A stretch of 64,000 nt of DNA from Hoeflea sp. (GTDB lineage: Bacteria > Pseudomonadota > Alphaproteobacteria > Rhizobiales > Rhizobiaceae): contig JAHRFE010000004.1 in assembly GCA_019084245.1 (NCBI GenBank), positions 186,001 to 250,000 of the forward strand. Reading direction: 5' to 3'. Position numbers and translations under genes: made by a program. The notes below the pieces were generated by a model. It was not told the DNA's origin. It made no database searches and was given only the letters and a program-made list of their open reading frames with translations. How positions within the stretch are numbered: the stretch's first letter is position 1; every line of letters begins with the position of its first letter. Positions 8,594 through 17,124 of the stretch are shown here, one piece after another.

Positions 8594-11500
8594 ATGAGTA
8601 AGACACCAGCGGACAAGAGCATTGACGAGCAGACCTTCGAGGCGCTCGAAGACGCACTGAAAATCGACCTGGACGATGAGAGTCTGGGGTTGCTTGACGA
8701 TATTTCCATCGAGGAACTGGAGCACAAGGTTTCCAGCGCCGCCCGCGAACTCAAGAGCGCCGGCGAAAGCAAGCCGGCTGCCGCCGAAGCCAAACCCACG
8801 GGCCCGGGCAAGAGCACAGCCCCGCGCGTACCGACCCCGCCGTTCACGCCCGCGGCGCCGCTGGCGCCAGCCAATGACGACAGCCGCAAGAACACCGCCG
8901 GCCTGCTGCGCGCGCTCGAAATCCGTTCAAGCCGCGGCGCCGTGCGCAACGCCACCATCATCTCGGCGCTCTGGGCAATCGGCGGCATCGGACTGGCCAA
9001 TATCATGCTGGCGCCGGGCATCTGGCAGATACGCTCGGTTTCCGATCTGCTGGCGATGCCGGCGGCAATCGGCTTCCTTGTCGCGATCATCATTCCGATT
9101 CTGATCTTCTTCGCCTTCTCGATCATGATGGCCCGCGCCCGGGAAATGCGCTCGGCGGCCCGTTCCATGGCCGAAGTGGCGCTGCGCCTGGCCGAGCCCG
9201 AGAACATCGCCGGCGACCGCATCCTGACCGTTGGCCAGGCCGTGCGCCGTGAAGTCTCGGCCATGAACGAAGGCATCGAGCGCACAATCGCGCGCGCTTC
9301 CGAACTCGAGACCCTGGTGCACTCCGAAGTCAACGCGCTCGAACGCAGCTACTCGGACAATGAAATGCGCGTCCGCGGCCTGGTGCAGGAACTCGGATCG
9401 GAACGCGATTCCATCGTCGGCCACGCCGAACGCCTGCGCGCCTCGATTTCCGGCGCGCATGAACAGCTCAAGGAAGAACTGACCATTGCCAGCGAAGAGA
9501 TCGCGGCGCGGATTTCGACATCCGGCCAGGCCTTCGCGCAACTGATGGAAACACGCGCAGCCAATCTTCAGGAACGCACGGTGGAGACCAGCCGCGAGCT
9601 CGAAGCCCTGCTTGACGGCCGCACCGACGCCCTGATCACCGCGCTCAAGGTTTCCGGCGGCGATTTGACAGACGAATTCGACACACGGCTGGAGATGCTC
9701 AATGTCCAGCTCAACCAGCGCGGCAAGGCGCTTCTGTCCGAATTCGAGACCCGCGCCTCCACCCTCGACGCCAACACTGAAAAGCTCAATGCAGCACTCG
9801 GTGAGCGCGCCCGCCAGCTCAACGAAACCCTGATCGCCCGCACACGCGACATCTCCGACAGCCTCGGCGTCGGCCAGCAGGCCATTACCTCGGGTCTTGA
9901 ACAGACGCTCGCCGCGCTGAATTCGTCGCTCGATGAAAAGGGCGCCTCCTTCAGACAGGCGCTCAAGTCCAGCGCCGACGATGCGATCATGGATCTCGAC
10001 CTGCGGTCCGGATTCTTCGAGGAGAAACTCGAATCTTCGATCGGTCGCCTGACCGCGGCCTTCGACGAGCGCGTCGGCGAATTCACCTCCGCCTTTGACA
10101 GCCGCGCCGGCAGCCTCGACGGCAAGCTGTCGGAAAGCCTGTCGCGGATCAACGAGACGCTTCACGGCGGGACAAACGCCATGGACGGCATCCTGTCGGC
10201 CAGCCTCGAGCGCATCGGCGCAACCCTGGCCGATCGCAGCCAGGCTCTGGAAACCACCCTTGGGTCCGGCGCCGAACGCATCGAGATGTCCACATCCAGC
10301 GCCGCCGAACGGATCGAAAACACGCTGGCGGCCCGCGCAGACTTTTTCGAGCAGACGATCGCAACCGGAGCGGACCGGATCGGCGCGACCCTGTCCGATC
10401 GCAGCCAGGCTCTGGAGACTGCACTGGGAACCGGCGCAGACCGCATCGAAGCCTCCACGTCCAGTGCCACCGACCGGATCGAAACCACGCTTGCGACCCG
10501 CACCGATGCCATCGAGAAGGCCATGAACGCCGGTGCAGACCGCATCGACAGCACCCTGACCGAACGGTCCGCGGCCCTGTTCGGTTCGATCTCAGAGAGC
10601 GCAGATGAGCTCGACCGCAGGCTTGGCGAACGCGCAGGCAGCTTTGGCGCAGCGGTCAACGAGGCAGCCGATGCGCTCGACGGACGCCTTGCGGCCCGCA
10701 CCGCGGCGATCCAGTCCGGTCTATCCGAAGCGTCTGATCGCCTGGCGGCGACCCTCGACGTGGAAGGCCAGCGCTACACGGAAGTGGCCCAGTCCGCGAC
10801 CGATCGCATCGAAGGCACCCTTTCCAAGGGCGCCGACCATATCGACGAACGCCTGACGACCATGAACACCATGCTCGGCATCGGGCTTGAGTCGGTGTCC
10901 AAGACCATCGAAGGCAAGGCCACCGGTCTCGCCGCCAAGCTGCGCGAGGCTGTCGCCAGCGCGGCGATCGAACTCGACGCCGAAGCCCTAAAGGCCGGCG
11001 AAACGCTTGAATCCGTCGGTTCCGGCTTTGCCGGCAGGATGGACAGTCAGGCCCGCGACTTCGCCCGCACGCTCGACATGCATGTCGAGGAGCGCACGGC
11101 CCACCTCGCAGCCCACGCCGAGAACATCGCCAGCAGCATCTCCGCCAGCGCCACCGGCCTGGGCCATGAGGCCAGCCGGATCAGCGATCTGGTCGAGCGC
11201 GTCGGCGAAACCGTCGGAAATCAGGCCAATGCCATTTCCGGCACGCTGGACGCGAGCGAAGCCCGCTTTGCAGCTCAGGCCGAGGCGCTCGCCGCACGGC
11301 TTGAGAGGGAGACCGGAGCGATCTCGGACCGTCTTGGAGAGACCACCAATATTCTGGTCACGACGCTTGACGAGAAGACCGACGCGATCTCCAACCGCAT
11401 CGGCGAGACCACGAACAATCTGGTTTCGACGCTCGACGAGAGAACCGAGGCGATCTCGAACCGCATCGGTGCGACCGCCAACAATCTGGTATCGACGCTC

Positions 11501-13594
11501 GACGAGAGAACCGACGCGATCTCCAATCGCATCGGAGCCACCACCAGCAACCTGGTTTCGACGCTCGACGAGAGAACCGAAGCGATCTCCAATCGCATCA
11601 GTGCGACGACCAGCAACCTGGTCTCCACCCTCGACGAGAAGGCCGGCGCCATCGACGTCCGCCTGCAGAAATCCGCCGAGGACCTGGTCAGCCGAACCGG
11701 ATCGCTCGGCGACTCGCTCAACCAGAAGGCCGTCAACATCATCCAGAAGCTGGTCGAGGCCGAGCAGGCGATGGATATCCGCGCCACTTCGGTCCACTCG
11801 ACTCTGGACGAGCGCACGCGCGAACTCAACTCCATGCTCGCCAGCCGTTCGGCAGAACTGTCACGCGTCATCGACGAGCAGGCGCGTCCGCTGGTCGAGC
11901 AGTACGCCGCAAGCGGCGAGGAATTCGCCAATCGCCTGACCGAGGTCACCCAGAACTCGACCGACCGTCTGCGCGCCGAAAACGCGGCCCTGATCAACGC
12001 CATCACCAACCGCACCAGCGAGACCCTGTCGGCCATCGAGACCGTCAACCAGAGCCTGAGCAGCAATGTCGGCACGCTGCTTGAGCGTCTCGGCATGAGC
12101 AACAAGGAAATCTCGAAGGTCATCGCCAACGCCGCCGCCACCCTCGGCTCGGCCAATGAGCAATTGTCGCAGACCACCAGCGAGTTCTCGACGTCGACCG
12201 AAAAGGCCGCCGAACTGCTGTCAGGCTCCGCCCGTCTTCTCGACGGCAAGGTCGAACGGCTCACCGACATCTCGAGCCGCACGCTCAATCAGGTTGGCGC
12301 CATCGCCGGCCGCTTCGACGATCACTCCAAGGTGCTGGCGTCGGCTTCCGACCTTCTCGGCGCGGCGCAGTCCAACCTCGCCTCGACGCTGGAAGAGCGC
12401 CGCGAGGCGCTGCAGGCGCTGTCGCTCGGCCTGGTCAGCCGCTCCGAGCAGATCGAAGCCACCATGCACTCGCTCGAGGAGATCATCGAGAAGGCCTTCG
12501 CCGGCGCCGACGAACTCTCCAAGCGCGCGGCAATGCGGCTTGAAGGCGGATTGCGCAATGCCGCGGAAAATGCCGGCAAGCTGCTGGGCGACACCGAGGA
12601 CCGGGCGCACGCCGCAGCCGGCATGATGCGCGAAAGCGTGCGCGAAGCGGTCGAGGATGCCGAGAAGCTGCTGCGCGGCACCGAAAACCGGGCGCAATCG
12701 GCGGCCGGAACCCTGCGCGACAGCATGCGCGAGGCGATCGAGGACGCGATTGCGCGCTTCTCCGGCGCAACCGACGAAATCCGCCAGTCCGCGGCCGACA
12801 TCAAGCGCGAGCTTGACGACACCCGCAGCGAACTCAAGCGCGGCGCCTTCGACCTGCCCGAGGAAACCCGCGAGAGCGCTGCCGCCATGCGCCGCGCCGT
12901 GTCCGACCAGATCAAGGCGCTGCAGGAACTCTCGCAGATAGTCAGCCAGTCGAGCCACCAGGCCGAATTCAGCCAGCCGGCGCCGCGCGCCGCGGTGGCC
13001 CGGGCGGCAGCCCCTGCTCCGCAGCCCGCGCCACGACGTGAACCGGCGCCCGCGCCTGCGCCCCGCACCGACGCCCCAGTCCAGCGCGCGCCCTTGCGCG
13101 GCGCGCTTGAGCCGGCAGGCGCCGCCCCCGCCAAGAGCGACGGCTGGGTCAGCGACCTGCTGCGTGGCGCATCGCGCGAAGAGCAGGCGCCTGCCCGCGC
13201 ACCGGCGGCGCCGCGGACGCCCGAGCGAAACCCGCGCCATGTGGTGGAATCGCTCAATTCGCTGTCGGTCGACATCGCCCGCGCCATCGATCATGACGCC
13301 TCGGTCGACCTGTGGCGGCGCTACCAGCGCGGCGAACGCGATGTCTTCACGAGGCGGCTCTACACGCTGAAGGGCCAGCAGACCTTTGAAGAGATCAAGA
13401 GCAAATACGGCCGCGAGCCCGAGTTCCGCGCTGCCGTCGACCGCTACATCGCCGATTTCGAGAAGCTTCTGTCGGACGTCGCGCGCAATGACCGCGACAA
13501 CATGATGACCCAGACCTACCTCACCTCCGACACCGGCAAGGTCTACACCATGCTGGCCCACGCCAGCGGCCGCTTCGGCGGCCAGGAGCGCTAA
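8594..13594 (+). CDS. Growth pole ring-like giant coiled-coil membrane protein
   Basis: A 1666-aa protein. Residues 1-100 are an acidic, then Pro/Ala-rich cytoplasmic segment. Two membrane helices lie at about 119-139 and 156-180. Residues 185-1480 are an almost uninterrupted amphipathic helical region with phased repeats of 22 and 55 residues, both multiples of 11, as in apolipoprotein-like helices. A Pro/Ala linker (about 1460-1540) leads to a compact C-terminal domain beginning SLNSLSVDIARAID. Rhizobiales orthologues are often annotated as kinesin or apolipoprotein-like. The Agrobacterium GPR protein (about 2100 aa) forms a ring at the growing pole and shapes polar growth. Orthology here is inferred from architecture and clade; this copy is shorter. 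ATG 8594 follows an AGG; a TTG at 8585 is possible. Confidence 0.82.
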   Translation: MSKTPADKSIDEQTFEALEDALKIDLDDESLGLLDDISIEELEHKVSSAARELKSAGESKPAAAEAKPTGPGKSTAPRVPTPPFTPAAPLAPANDDSRKNTAGLLRALEIRSSRGAVRNATIISALWAIGGIGLANIMLAPGIWQIRSVSDLLAMPAAIGFLVAIIIPILIFFAFSIMMARAREMRSAARSMAEVALRLAEPENIAGDRILTVGQAVRREVSAMNEGIERTIARASELETLVHSEVNALERSYSDNEMRVRGLVQELGSERDSIVGHAERLRASISGAHEQLKEELTIASEEIAARISTSGQAFAQLMETRAANLQERTVETSRELEALLDGRTDALITALKVSGGDLTDEFDTRLEMLNVQLNQRGKALLSEFETRASTLDANTEKLNAALGERARQLNETLIARTRDISDSLGVGQQAITSGLEQTLAALNSSLDEKGASFRQALKSSADDAIMDLDLRSGFFEEKLESSIGRLTAAFDERVGEFTSAFDSRAGSLDGKLSESLSRINETLHGGTNAMDGILSASLERIGATLADRSQALETTLGSGAERIEMSTSSAAERIENTLAARADFFEQTIATGADRIGATLSDRSQALETALGTGADRIEASTSSATDRIETTLATRTDAIEKAMNAGADRIDSTLTERSAALFGSISESADELDRRLGERAGSFGAAVNEAADALDGRLAARTAAIQSGLSEASDRLAATLDVEGQRYTEVAQSATDRIEGTLSKGADHIDERLTTMNTMLGIGLESVSKTIEGKATGLAAKLREAVASAAIELDAEALKAGETLESVGSGFAGRMDSQARDFARTLDMHVEERTAHLAAHAENIASSISASATGLGHEASRISDLVERVGETVGNQANAISGTLDASEARFAAQAEALAARLERETGAISDRLGETTNILVTTLDEKTDAISNRIGETTNNLVSTLDERTEAISNRIGATANNLVSTLDERTDAISNRIGATTSNLVSTLDERTEAISNRISATTSNLVSTLDEKAGAIDVRLQKSAEDLVSRTGSLGDSLNQKAVNIIQKLVEAEQAMDIRATSVHSTLDERTRELNSMLASRSAELSRVIDEQARPLVEQYAASGEEFANRLTEVTQNSTDRLRAENAALINAITNRTSETLSAIETVNQSLSSNVGTLLERLGMSNKEISKVIANAAATLGSANEQLSQTTSEFSTSTEKAAELLSGSARLLDGKVERLTDISSRTLNQVGAIAGRFDDHSKVLASASDLLGAAQSNLASTLEERREALQALSLGLVSRSEQIEATMHSLEEIIEKAFAGADELSKRAAMRLEGGLRNAAENAGKLLGDTEDRAHAAAGMMRESVREAVEDAEKLLRGTENRAQSAAGTLRDSMREAIEDAIARFSGATDEIRQSAADIKRELDDTRSELKRGAFDLPEETRESAAAMRRAVSDQIKALQELSQIVSQSSHQAEFSQPAPRAAVARAAAPAPQPAPRREPAPAPAPRTDAPVQRAPLRGALEPAGAAPAKSDGWVSDLLRGASREEQAPARAPAAPRTPERNPRHVVESLNSLSVDIARAIDHDASVDLWRRYQRGERDVFTRRLYTLKGQQTFEEIKSKYGREPEFRAAVDRYIADFEKLLSDVARNDRDNMMTQTYLTSDTGKVYTMLAHASGRFGGQER
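10211..10540 (+). repeat. Two tandem 165-bp (55-aa) coding repeats
   Basis: Unit 1 (10211-10375) and unit 2 (10376-10540) both begin RIGATL.DRSQALET.LG.GA and continue RIE.STSSA..RIE.TLA.R. A third, degenerate unit begins at 10541 (RIDSTLTERSAAL). The period is five 11-residue turns, so the repeats extend a continuous amphipathic helix. They lie inside the growth pole ring-like gene and are candidates for length variation between strains. Confidence 0.85.
11318..11647 (+). repeat. Five tandem 66-bp (22-aa) coding repeats
   Basis: Units start at 11318, 11384, 11450, 11516 and 11582. Each encodes a variant of AIS.RIG.TT.NLVSTLDE.T, the middle copies differing at only a few positions; a sixth, divergent unit starts at 11648 (AIDVRLQKSAEDL). 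The near-identity at DNA level suggests recent duplication. In protein terms each unit is two 11-residue helical repeats within the giant coiled coil. Confidence 0.92.
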
Positions 13595-13620
13595 CGCTTC
13601 AGGCACACGAGCCTTATTCC

Positions 13621-13655
13621 AGAACCCCGCCATCGCGCGGGGTTCTGCCGTTTTT
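13621..13655 (+). terminator. Intrinsic terminator of the growth pole ring-like gene
   Basis: A perfect 10-bp stem AGAACCCCGC (13621-13630) pairs with GCGGGGTTCT (13637-13646), with a 6-base loop, and is followed by GCCG and five T residues. It lies 27 bases after the stop codon. Confidence 0.9.
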
Positions 13656-13856
13656 GGGCCGCGGCCTGATCGATTCGATCACAAACGCCTGAAGGCAAAA
13701 ATCCCGCAATCAAAGATGTATCCAGGATGCGTCAATTCGCCTTCAGGCCAGCTATGGCGTGGGGGCTGGTCTTCTTTAAATTGGAAGACAGCCCGTTTCA
13801 GATTTCGGTCAAGACCGAAAACACGAAAACGAGCGCAGCGGCAAAGGAGTGTGGAC

Positions 13857-14228
13857 ATGGGACTGGCGGCGACATTTGCCTATCTGGCGATCATCGGAAT
13901 TCTCGGCTGGCGTGCCTGGCACGGGAGTGACACCGAGAAGGTCATGTTCGTCGTCAATGTCATGCTGCTCTGGCTGAGCGCCATCTGGCTGTTCGGCTAC
14001 CCTGCCCTGATCGGGCCGGCCGTGGTTGGCGCTGGCGGATTTCTGCTGTTTCTCGTGGTGATTACATCGTCGGACCTTCGGATGCCCGTGGCTGCCCGGA
14101 CGCAGGACGCGTCAACGGCGCCGGCGGAACCGGTCAAGGCTGACAGTCAGGCTGTGAAGAGGAGTGACAAGACACCTGCGTCGCGGACTGCAGGCAAGCC
14201 GGTCAGATCCGCGACAGCGTCCAGCTGA
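13857..14228 (+). CDS. Small inner-membrane protein of unknown function
   Basis: A 123-aa protein with a hydrophobic N-terminus (about residues 3-18) and two closely spaced membrane helices at about 30-48 and 52-70, followed by a 50-residue polar tail rich in Ala, Thr, Lys and Ser. An AAGGAG ribosome-binding site lies 8 bases before ATG 13857, so the longer in-frame extension is rejected. The 3' end overlaps the end of the convergent MCE lipoprotein gene by 26 bases. No family recognised. Confidence 0.68.
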   Translation: MGLAATFAYLAIIGILGWRAWHGSDTEKVMFVVNVMLLWLSAIWLFGYPALIGPAVVGAGGFLLFLVVITSSDLRMPVAARTQDASTAPAEPVKADSQAVKRSDKTPASRTAGKPVRSATASS

Positions 14229-14805
14229 CCAGATCCCGCACGACGTCTTCGAACGCCCGATCGAGCGATTGCACGTAAGCCGCGTTGCCGGATCCCGTCA
14301 CCGGTGTGGTCGCGCGGAACACCTGCGACGCCACCACGACGCCGTTGCGGTCGTTGAGGATCTTGGCGGAGATTTCCACCACCGCCTGCTCGCCGGCGTC
14401 GGCCTTGATCTCGAAGGCGCGGATGGAGGTCAGGACGTTGAAGTCGATCGCCAGCCCGTCACCGGGACGGCCGACGCCGCCAACGCGGCCGGAATTCTCG
14501 AACGCCTGGACGAGCTTGTCCTGGACGATTTTCGGCAGCCGATCGGACCATTGCGAATTGGCGAGATACTGCAGCGAAGACGGCGTCGGGCGGATGACGA
14601 TCTGCTCGCTGTCGAGCGCCTTGAGCGCAGTCGGCTCATTGATCAGGATCTGGCGGCTGCGCGATCGCTCACCGGTGACCTCCGGCGCTGACGACAGCGC
14701 ATAGGTGTCGGGCGGCGGCGCCTTGACAAGCCCGGCGCAGCCGGAGAGCACCGTCAGCATGGCAACCGCTGCAATCAAACCACTCGCGTTCACGCCTGCG
14801 CCCAT
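14203..14805 (-). CDS. ABC-type transport auxiliary lipoprotein of the MCE system (PqiC/DUF330-like)
   Basis: A 200-aa lipoprotein. The N-terminus is a short signal with a lipobox, VLSGC, so the Cys should be acylated; the sequence then runs PPPDTYALS, a typical opening of the ABC_trans_aux family. It closes the MCE operon and should sit in the periplasm, helping lipid exchange between membranes. ATG 14805 is used; its GGAG lies directly against the start codon, so an alternative upstream start cannot be excluded. A 68-bp gap separates it from the MlaD-like gene. Confidence 0.85.
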   Translation of the reverse strand: MGAGVNASGLIAAVAMLTVLSGCAGLVKAPPPDTYALSSAPEVTGERSRSRQILINEPTALKALDSEQIVIRPTPSSLQYLANSQWSDRLPKIVQDKLVQAFENSGRVGGVGRPGDGLAIDFNVLTSIRAFEIKADAGEQAVVEISAKILNDRNGVVVASQVFRATTPVTGSGNAAYVQSLDRAFEDVVRDLVSWTLSRI

Positions 14806-14873
14806 CTCCGAACCCCTGGTCCGGAATTTATACACTTCATTAACATTTGTCTTGCGATGCAACCGCCCAAGAG

Positions 14874-16244
14874 TCAACGCCGGGTCCGCCCGTCATACTG
14901 TTTGACCGCATCGCCGCCGAAGATAAGCCGCTGCGGGTCCTGCTCGATTGTTGAGATCGACCGCTCGATGCGCTGGATCGAGCGCCGCGCATCATTGACC
15001 AGGGCTTCGACGTCGCGCAGGCCGGATCCCGAAAACCGCTGCAGATTGTCCGCGATCGGCCCGATCCGCGCGTTGAGCGAATCTGCAACGTCCCTGAACG
15101 ATTTCAGCGTGGCTTCCGCATCCGCAAGCAGGTTTGACGCATCGCCCTCGCCCAGGAAGCCGTCGATCTTGGCCAGCACGCCGTCGACCCGCGTCGAGGC
15201 GGCGTTGAGCGTGCTGGTCATTTGCTTGACGTCGGAAATGATGAGATCGTAATCCTCCGTGCGGGCGCTGAAGGTCTCGGCCACGCCGCGCGCATCGGCG
15301 AGCGCCTTGCGCGCGTCTGCGCTGGCTGCGGCGATGTCGTCGATGGCCTGGCCGGCCTTGGCCGGATCGATGCCGGCGATGATCGTGTCGACCTTTTCGA
15401 GCGAGGCGCCGGCGGTGGAAGCCAGCGTCTGCAGCGAATTGGCGGCCTCGCTGAAGCTCTCCAGCGTCTGGGTGATATTGCCTGAGGCTGCGGCGACCTC
15501 GCTGGTGGCCGTGTCGACATTGGCGAGAATGCGGTCGATCTTTTCCGGGTCCACTGCGTTGATCAGGTTTTCCGCCGAGGCGAGCGCGCTCTCGATGCGG
15601 CCCGACACCGATTTGACAACCTCCGACAGGTTGCCCACGCTCTTGAGAAAGTCATCGATGCCGTCGGCATTGTCTCGCAGCGCACCGGTAAAGGTCTCTG
15701 TGTTCTTCAAGGTCTCTGTCAGCGGCCCGCGCGCATCGATGACAAAGCCCTCGATCTGGCCGACCACCCGGTTGGCGCGATTGAGGATATCGTCGGCGGT
15801 GGCCAGCAGGTTGGTCACGCTTGACGGATCGGCGGTTATCTCGGCGATCCTGCCGTCGGTCATCGCCCGGATCAGGATATTGTCATTGGTGGGCGTGCCG
15901 CCCTGCATCTCGATATAGGCCGAGCCGGTCAGACCCTGGATTTCCAGCGCCGCGCGGGTGTCGGTGTAGATTGGCGTGTTGGCCTGCACCTCGGTCATGG
16001 CGATGACGAATTTCGGGCTTTCCGGATCAATGCTGAGCCGCCGGATCACACCGTATTGAATACCGTTGAACCGCACCGGGGATCCGACCGAAAGCCCGTT
16101 GGCAGAGCCGGGAATGCGAACGATCAGCGGCGCGGTTTCGCCGCCGCCGCCATATTTCGCCATCCAGTAAATGAACCCGAACGCCGAGAGCATCACCAGC
16201 AGGGTGAACAGCCCGACGATTGCGTAGTTGGCCCGCGTTTCCAT
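14874..16244 (-). CDS. MCE/MlaD-family lipid-binding protein
   Basis: A 456-aa protein anchored by one N-terminal membrane helix (about residues 8-28, VGLFTLLVMLSAFGFIYWM). An MCE domain follows (about 38-118: VRIPGSANGLSVGSPVRFNGIQYGVIRRL, then ALEIQGLTGSAYIEMQGG). The last 300 residues are a long Ala-, Asp- and Ser-rich helical region. It should form the periplasmic hexameric ring that carries phospholipids. Its ATG overlaps the stop of the ATPase gene (TAATG). Confidence 0.94.
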   Translation of the reverse strand: METRANYAIVGLFTLLVMLSAFGFIYWMAKYGGGGETAPLIVRIPGSANGLSVGSPVRFNGIQYGVIRRLSIDPESPKFVIAMTEVQANTPIYTDTRAALEIQGLTGSAYIEMQGGTPTNDNILIRAMTDGRIAEITADPSSVTNLLATADDILNRANRVVGQIEGFVIDARGPLTETLKNTETFTGALRDNADGIDDFLKSVGNLSEVVKSVSGRIESALASAENLINAVDPEKIDRILANVDTATSEVAAASGNITQTLESFSEAANSLQTLASTAGASLEKVDTIIAGIDPAKAGQAIDDIAAASADARKALADARGVAETFSARTEDYDLIISDVKQMTSTLNAASTRVDGVLAKIDGFLGEGDASNLLADAEATLKSFRDVADSLNARIGPIADNLQRFSGSGLRDVEALVNDARRSIQRIERSISTIEQDPQRLIFGGDAVKQYDGRTRR

Positions 16245-17113
16245 TATGTCGCTTCGCTTTTCTGGCTGCTTGCCTGCATGAGCGCCGGATCGGTTGGCAT
16301 CACTGGTTCCTGTTTGCGGTCGGGGATCATCCGTGCCCTCTTCCCCCGGAAATAGGATTGCACCCAGGGGTCGTCAAATGAAAGCATGTCATCGATCGTG
16401 CCTTCAACCATCACGCGCTTGTCGCCCAGCACTGCAATACGGTCGCAGACAGAGAACAGGCTGTCGAGGTCATGGGTCACCATGTAGACGGTGAGACCCA
16501 GCGTGTCACGCAGCCGGGCGATCAGCTCATCGAACTCCGCCGCCCCGATCGGGTCAAGCCCGGAGGTCGGCTCATCCAGGAACACCAGGTCCGGATCAAG
16601 CGCCAGCGCCCGCGCAAGGGCCGCCCGCTTGATCATGCCGCCCGACAGTTCGGAGGGGTATTTGTCGACCGCATCCGGCGCAAGCCCGACCATCGCCACT
16701 TTCAGTTCAGCCAGTTCGTCCATCAGCGGCTTGGGCAGATCCAGATATTCGCGCATCGGCACCTGGATGTTCTCGCGCACTGTCAGCGCCGAAAACAGCG
16801 CGCCATGCTGAAACAGGACGCCAAGCCGCATGTCGAGCTCGATCTTCTTGGCCTCGTCAACCGCATCATAATCCTCTCCGAGAATGCGGATCTCGCCCTT
16901 CTGGCGCGGAATGAGACGCAGGATCGACCGCATCAGCACCGACTTGCCGGTGCCCGAGCCGCCGACGAAGCCGAGGATCTCGCCCCGGTAGACGTCAAGA
17001 TCAAGGTGCTCGAGCACCGTGTTCTTGCCGAAGGCCACGCAGACGTCGCGCACCGACAGCAGCACTTCGCCTTTGCCGTTCCGGTCGGATATGGTTTGGT
17101 CTGGCTGGTTCAT
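16244..17113 (-). CDS. MCE-system ABC ATPase (MlaF-like)
   Basis: A 289-aa cytoplasmic ATPase energising lipid transport. Motifs in order are Walker A GGSGTGKS, the Q-loop at LFQHGALFSALTV, signature ELSGGMIKRAALARAL, Walker B LVFLDEPTSGLDP and the H-loop at MVTHDLDS. The LSGGM signature is typical of MlaF-type ATPases. ATG 17113 is preferred because AGGA lies just upstream; a TTG at 17128 in frame would overlap the permease stop. It sits between the permease and the MlaD-like gene. Confidence 0.95.
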   Translation of the reverse strand: MNQPDQTISDRNGKGEVLLSVRDVCVAFGKNTVLEHLDLDVYRGEILGFVGGSGTGKSVLMRSILRLIPRQKGEIRILGEDYDAVDEAKKIELDMRLGVLFQHGALFSALTVRENIQVPMREYLDLPKPLMDELAELKVAMVGLAPDAVDKYPSELSGGMIKRAALARALALDPDLVFLDEPTSGLDPIGAAEFDELIARLRDTLGLTVYMVTHDLDSLFSVCDRIAVLGDKRVMVEGTIDDMLSFDDPWVQSYFRGKRARMIPDRKQEPVMPTDPALMQASSQKSEAT

Positions 17114-17124
17114 GCGGTCCTGGC

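Noticed and set aside
11318-11647. Regular tandem repeats suggesting a CRISPR array
   Set aside because: The repeats are contiguous 66-bp coding units without spacers, in frame within a large gene.
12221-13633. 470-codon minus-strand frame opposite the coiled-coil gene
   Set aside because: Antisense shadow of repeated coiled-coil codons; it reads across the plus-strand terminator and has no plausible start.
14203-14228. Overlap of two convergent genes suggesting one is false
   Set aside because: Both genes have independent support (ribosome-binding site and membrane helices; lipobox and operon), and a 26-bp tail-to-tail overlap is common.
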